Shown: positions 61,148-64,000 of the stretch, one piece after another | Position numbering within the stretch: position 1 is the first letter of the stretch | Layout of the letters: each line of letters opens with the position of its first letter | Assembly: GCA_944390725.1 (NCBI GenBank) | Contig: CALXQU010000001.1 | Location: 1-64,000 of the forward strand | Direction of reading: 5' to 3' | DNA length: 64,000 nucleotides | Source: an uncultured Spirochaetaceae bacterium | GTDB taxonomy: Bacteria; Spirochaetota; Spirochaetia; Sphaerochaetales; Sphaerochaetaceae | Translations under genes and position numbers: made by a program | The notes under the pieces: generated by a model | What the model was told of the DNA's origin: nothing | Seen by the model: the letters and a program-made list of their open reading frames with translations, nothing else | Database searches by the model: none

Positions 61148-62045
61148 AATTCACCATCCTCTGGCCGCCAAACCAGTAGAAGAACGTAAGGATGAGCAGG
61201 AAGGCGAAGAGAAGCGTCGATGCGCTGCTGGCCATCCCTGGCTCCCAGTAGACGAATCCGTATTCATATATGTAGTAAAGCAGAACATCCGTGGAATTGT
61301 GGGGTCCGCCCTTGGTCATGACATATATCTGGTCTACGGCCTGGAATGAATTGACGATGGCAAGCAGTATGACGAAGAACGATGTCGGAGAGAGAAGCGG
61401 AAGCGTTACCATGCGCAGGCGCTGCCATGCCCCGGCGCCCTCCAGATATGCCTCCTCATACAGGCTCCTGTCGATCGACTGCAGGCCGGAAAGGAAAAGG
61501 AGCATGTAGTATCCGGAATACTTCCATATATAGACGATGATTATCGACACCATCGCATAGGGCGAGGTGTTCACCCAGTCTATCTTGGAAGGGAGGCCGA
61601 GGAAGCCGAGTATGTGGTTCACGAGGCCGATTGACTGGGAAAGCAGGAACACCCAGATCATGGATGCGGTGGCTATCGGCAGTATCGTGGGATAGAAGAC
61701 CGCGAACCTGTAGAATCCCTTTCCCCTGATCCTGGTATTGAGGACTATCGCGAGAAGGAGCCCGAAGAGCACGGCCGGAACCGTGCTGCATACCGCATAG
61801 ACGGCATTGTTGGCGATGGCTTCACGGAATTCCCTGCTTGAGAACATCGCACGGTAGTTGCCGAACCCTATCGCATCAGCACTGCCATGGGAACCTTCCA
61901 TCAGGCTCGTGACGGCTGAGTATGCAATCGGATAGAATGTGAATAGGATAAGGAATATGAAGCTGGGCAGTATGAGAAGGTATGCCATACCCCAGCTTTT
62001 CAGTTTTCTGCTGCTGACCATAATGATAAGGAAGCAGGATGGCAT
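61137..62045 (-). CDS. Sugar ABC transporter permease (MalF/UgpA type)
   Basis: A 302-residue permease with six helices and the EAA loop SLYEEAYLEGAGAWQRLRMVTLPLL. The start at 62045 has AGGGTGG just upstream; an in-frame ATG at 62021 also fits and begins closer to the usual N-terminus. It lies between the binding protein and the second permease. Confidence 0.9.
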   Translation of the reverse strand: MPSCFLIIMVSSRKLKSWGMAYLLILPSFIFLILFTFYPIAYSAVTSLMEGSHGSADAIGFGNYRAMFSSREFREAIANNAVYAVCSTVPAVLFGLLLAIVLNTRIRGKGFYRFAVFYPTILPIATASMIWVFLLSQSIGLVNHILGFLGLPSKIDWVNTSPYAMVSIIIVYIWKYSGYYMLLFLSGLQSIDRSLYEEAYLEGAGAWQRLRMVTLPLLSPTSFFVILLAIVNSFQAVDQIYVMTKGGPHNSTDVLLYYIYEYGFVYWEPGMASSASTLLFAFLLILTFFYWFGGQRMVNYER

Positions 62046-62078
62046 CGCGCCACCCTGCTGCCGGATCCACCTCCTGTC

Positions 62079-63350
62079 CTACCTGTACTCGGCGAGGATG
62101 CCGCTGCAGGAAGCCTGCAGCTCCTTCATCCCCTCTTCAGGGGAGATATTGCCCGCGAGGATGCTTTCGAACATCGAGGCCATGGCCTGTGAGACTTCCC
62201 TGGCATCATGGGTCTTCGGCGGCTCTCCTATCGCATACTGGAGCTGGTCCCTGGCTACGATTGCCTGGGGAAGGGCATCCGTGTACTCTACCATCTCCGG
62301 AAGGCCGAAGGCTGCCGGATTGACCGCGATGAATCCGCTCGCCATGCTCCACTTAGCTGTCTGGGCAGGCTCCGTCATCCACTTGATGAAATCCCATGCA
62401 GCCTGCACATGCTCATCGGAAAGCCCACTGCAGATGACGAACTGGCCGCCGCCCGTGGTGACGATGCGTTCCTTCCCTGCAGGGAGGAAGCCCACGCCCC
62501 AATCAAAGGACGCGCTGTCGCGCACGAATGCGAGGCTGCCTGTCGAGTTGTACATCATGGCTGTCTTGCCAGCCACGAAATCGCTCGAGGAATCACCGAA
62601 GAGCCTCTTGGCTGGCATATATCCCTTCTCTACCAGGCCAAGGAGGTACTCAATCGCCTCGATAGCCTCAGGTGAATCAAGATATGTCTCGGTTCCCTCG
62701 ACATTGTTGATCTCTCCCCCGTTCTGGAGGATGAAGATGGAAGGAAGCCACTGGTCGATAGGTATCTCCAGGCCGTATCTGTCATCGGTCGTGAGGATGG
62801 CGGCATACTCGGCAAGCTCCTCCCATGTCTCCGGGGCCTTCTCGGGATCGAGGCCTGCCTCACGGAACATATCCTTGTTGTAGTAGAAGATCGGCGTGGA
62901 CTTCTGGAACGGGATGGCATAGAACTCGTCGGCTACCTTCGCGTCATACAGCATGCCCGGGAAGAACCTGTCGAGGAATCCCTCGCCTTCTGCATCGATA
63001 AGCGGCTGGAGCGGGATGATGATCCCCTCATCGACAGCTGTCCATACATCAGCGCTCGTGAGAAGGGCTATATCGGCAGGGTTGCCGGCCTTGCTGCTCG
63101 TGAGCGTCCTCTGCATCGTCTGCACATAGTCGCCGGCATATATCGGCTCGACATCGACGTCAGGGTTTTCCTCTGAATACTGCGCGCAGAGAGCGTTCAT
63201 CGCGTTCGCGAGGTCACCAGCCGTTCCGATCGGATAGTAGAAACGGATCGTGAGCTGGTCCGATCCGGCTTCCTTCCCGCCCTGGGCGGAAAGCGATGCA
63301 GCTGCAAGAAGGCAGGCTGCAAGGAAGAGAATGATCCTGGTCTTTCTCAT
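62079..63350 (-). CDS. Sugar ABC transporter substrate-binding protein
   Basis: A 423-residue extracellular solute-binding protein family 1 member. The signal sequence MRKTRIILFLAACLLAAASLSAQ contains a possible lipobox LAAC, but it may be cleaved after SLSA. LTIRFYYPIG, then DIALLTSADVW, PETWEELAEYA and AAWDFIKWMTEPA are family features. The start at 63350 has GGAGGG upstream. With the GH28 gene divergent from it, oligogalacturonides or another oligosaccharide are the likely cargo. Confidence 0.91.
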   Translation of the reverse strand: MRKTRIILFLAACLLAAASLSAQGGKEAGSDQLTIRFYYPIGTAGDLANAMNALCAQYSEENPDVDVEPIYAGDYVQTMQRTLTSSKAGNPADIALLTSADVWTAVDEGIIIPLQPLIDAEGEGFLDRFFPGMLYDAKVADEFYAIPFQKSTPIFYYNKDMFREAGLDPEKAPETWEELAEYAAILTTDDRYGLEIPIDQWLPSIFILQNGGEINNVEGTETYLDSPEAIEAIEYLLGLVEKGYMPAKRLFGDSSSDFVAGKTAMMYNSTGSLAFVRDSASFDWGVGFLPAGKERIVTTGGGQFVICSGLSDEHVQAAWDFIKWMTEPAQTAKWSMASGFIAVNPAAFGLPEMVEYTDALPQAIVARDQLQYAIGEPPKTHDAREVSQAMASMFESILAGNISPEEGMKELQASCSGILAEYR

Positions 63351-63445
63351 AAGTCCCTCCGCCATGATACTTATCAGCCTAATGTGAATTGATCGGGCAG
63401 TGCCGTGTTAAATCGGCGTCAAATGCTTCCTGCCGGCTTGTTCCA

Positions 63446-63474
63446 TTGCAAGCCATGCCATCGGGCCTTATCAT
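63446..63474 (+). promoter_or_regulatory. Promoter of the GH28 gene
   Basis: -35 TTGCAA (63446-63451), 17-base spacer, -10 TATCAT (63469-63474). Transcription would start close to 63481, leaving only a few bases before the ATG at 63487. Confidence 0.5.
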
Positions 63475-63486
63475 CCAATGGTAGAT

Positions 63487-64000
63487 ATGACAGATACAGC
63501 AGCATTGCAGGCCATCCTCGACAGAGGCGGGGATGTGGTTATACCGAAGGGAAGATACACGACGGGGCCTCTTTTCGTCAGGAACGGCACGACGCTGACG
63601 TTCGAGGACGGCACTGAGCTCGTAGCGACGACTGACGAGAGCGAGTATCCGCTGGTGGAAACGCGCATAGCAGGCATCTGGATGAAGGCTTACCCCGCCA
63701 TCCTCAATGTCATCGATGGATATGACGTGACGATACAGGGCCATGCCACGATCGATGGAAGCGGGCCCTACTGGTGGGATAAGTACTGGGGCTGCGACGG
63801 CAGGGGCGGCTACCGCGGCAGGTACGATGCGGCAGGACTGCGGTGGGCCGCGGACTATGACTGCCTCAGGCCGAGGAACCTGCTGGTCGAGAACTCGGAG
63901 AATGTCAGGCTGCGCGGGATCGTATCGCGCGATTCGGGCTTCTGGAACATCCATATATGCTATTCGCGGAAGGTGACTGTCGAGGACATCACGATAGAAT
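63487..64000 (+). CDS. GH28 polygalacturonase-like glycoside hydrolase (partial, runs off the window)
   Basis: The first 171 residues of a right-handed beta-helix protein: a pectate-lyase-like N-terminus (LQAILDRGGDVVIPKGRYTTGPLFVRNGTTLTFEDG), YDVTIQGHATIDGSGPYWW, RPRNLLVENSENVRLRGIVSRDSGFWNIHICYSRKVTVEDI. These match exo-polygalacturonase-type GH28 enzymes. No signal peptide is visible, so it may act in the cytoplasm on imported oligosaccharides. An in-frame ATG at 63478 is an alternative start. The catalytic aspartates lie beyond the window. Confidence 0.85.
   Translation, partial: MTDTAALQAILDRGGDVVIPKGRYTTGPLFVRNGTTLTFEDGTELVATTDESEYPLVETRIAGIWMKAYPAILNVIDGYDVTIQGHATIDGSGPYWWDKYWGCDGRGGYRGRYDAAGLRWAADYDCLRPRNLLVENSENVRLRGIVSRDSGFWNIHICYSRKVTVEDITIE

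Overview
The window is a gene-dense, high-GC (by eye near 58-60%) bacterial chromosome segment with genes on both strands. The gene set points to an anaerobic spirochaete, probably of the Sphaerochaetaceae: a complete archaeal/vacuolar-type ATPase operon, a class III (oxygen-sensitive) ribonucleotide reductase, several signal-peptide proteins that look like outer-membrane barrels, a Na+-pump decarboxylase subunit and many sugar-use genes. The family assignment is inference from gene content; no rRNA is present to confirm it.

Layout. 248-1903: MBL/beta-CASP RNA-processing-type hydrolase. 1953-11361 (minus): one long operon reading V-ATPase H(G)-C-I-K-F-E-A-B-D, then a universal stress protein and a stand-alone PTS EIIA. 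11479-13127 (plus): tRNA-Pro(GGG), then an OppD/OppF-type ATPase pair with no permease beside it. 13194-18602 (minus): GNAT, nrdG, NrdR-box-controlled nrdD carrying a C-terminal glutaredoxin-like domain, a flavodoxin-ferredoxin protein and nagB. 18712-19944: oadB plus a 39-residue membrane protein. 20139-25254: LacI regulator with malQ, an MFS permease, a Gfo/Idh/MocA oxidoreductase and a small membrane protein.

25353-28400 is a lower-GC, probably acquired patch: a decayed DUF1016/PDDEXK nuclease gene, an MFS exporter with its MarR regulator and a striking perfect operator, and a transposase remnant. 28685-32722 is a MarR-controlled heterodimeric ABC exporter. 32850-37705 holds housekeeping genes (rdgB, pepF, an HD phosphohydrolase, a TtcA-like PP-loop enzyme). 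37816-41952 encodes a 1378-residue exported protein with three 112-residue repeats ahead of a predicted barrel, overlapping mutL. 43726-46384 is a lipoprotein/acyltransferase/DHOD-like set. 46458-48873 is serA-serC-Lrp. 48995-54166 holds a small barrel protein, rpsU, recJ-recO and a DUF4105 membrane protein. 54170-58695 contains a 2,3-diketo-L-gulonate reductase-like gene, carbamate kinase, a PTS-IIC-like protein, a GNAT and a LysE exporter. 58901-64000 ends with a small exported protein and a sugar ABC transporter (binding protein, two permeases, a phosphoesterase) divergent from a GH28 polygalacturonase cut by the window edge.

How it fits together. The V-ATPase handles ion-motive force, with OadB as a possible extra Na+ pump. 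NrdD/NrdG make dNTPs without oxygen. Sugar acid and glycan genes (GH28 plus ABC transporter, DlgD-like, NagB, MalQ, PTS parts) suggest fermentation of plant or host polysaccharides. A recurring feature is a -10-like hexamer 6-7 nt before the start codon of nine genes, suggesting that leaderless mRNAs are common in this genome.
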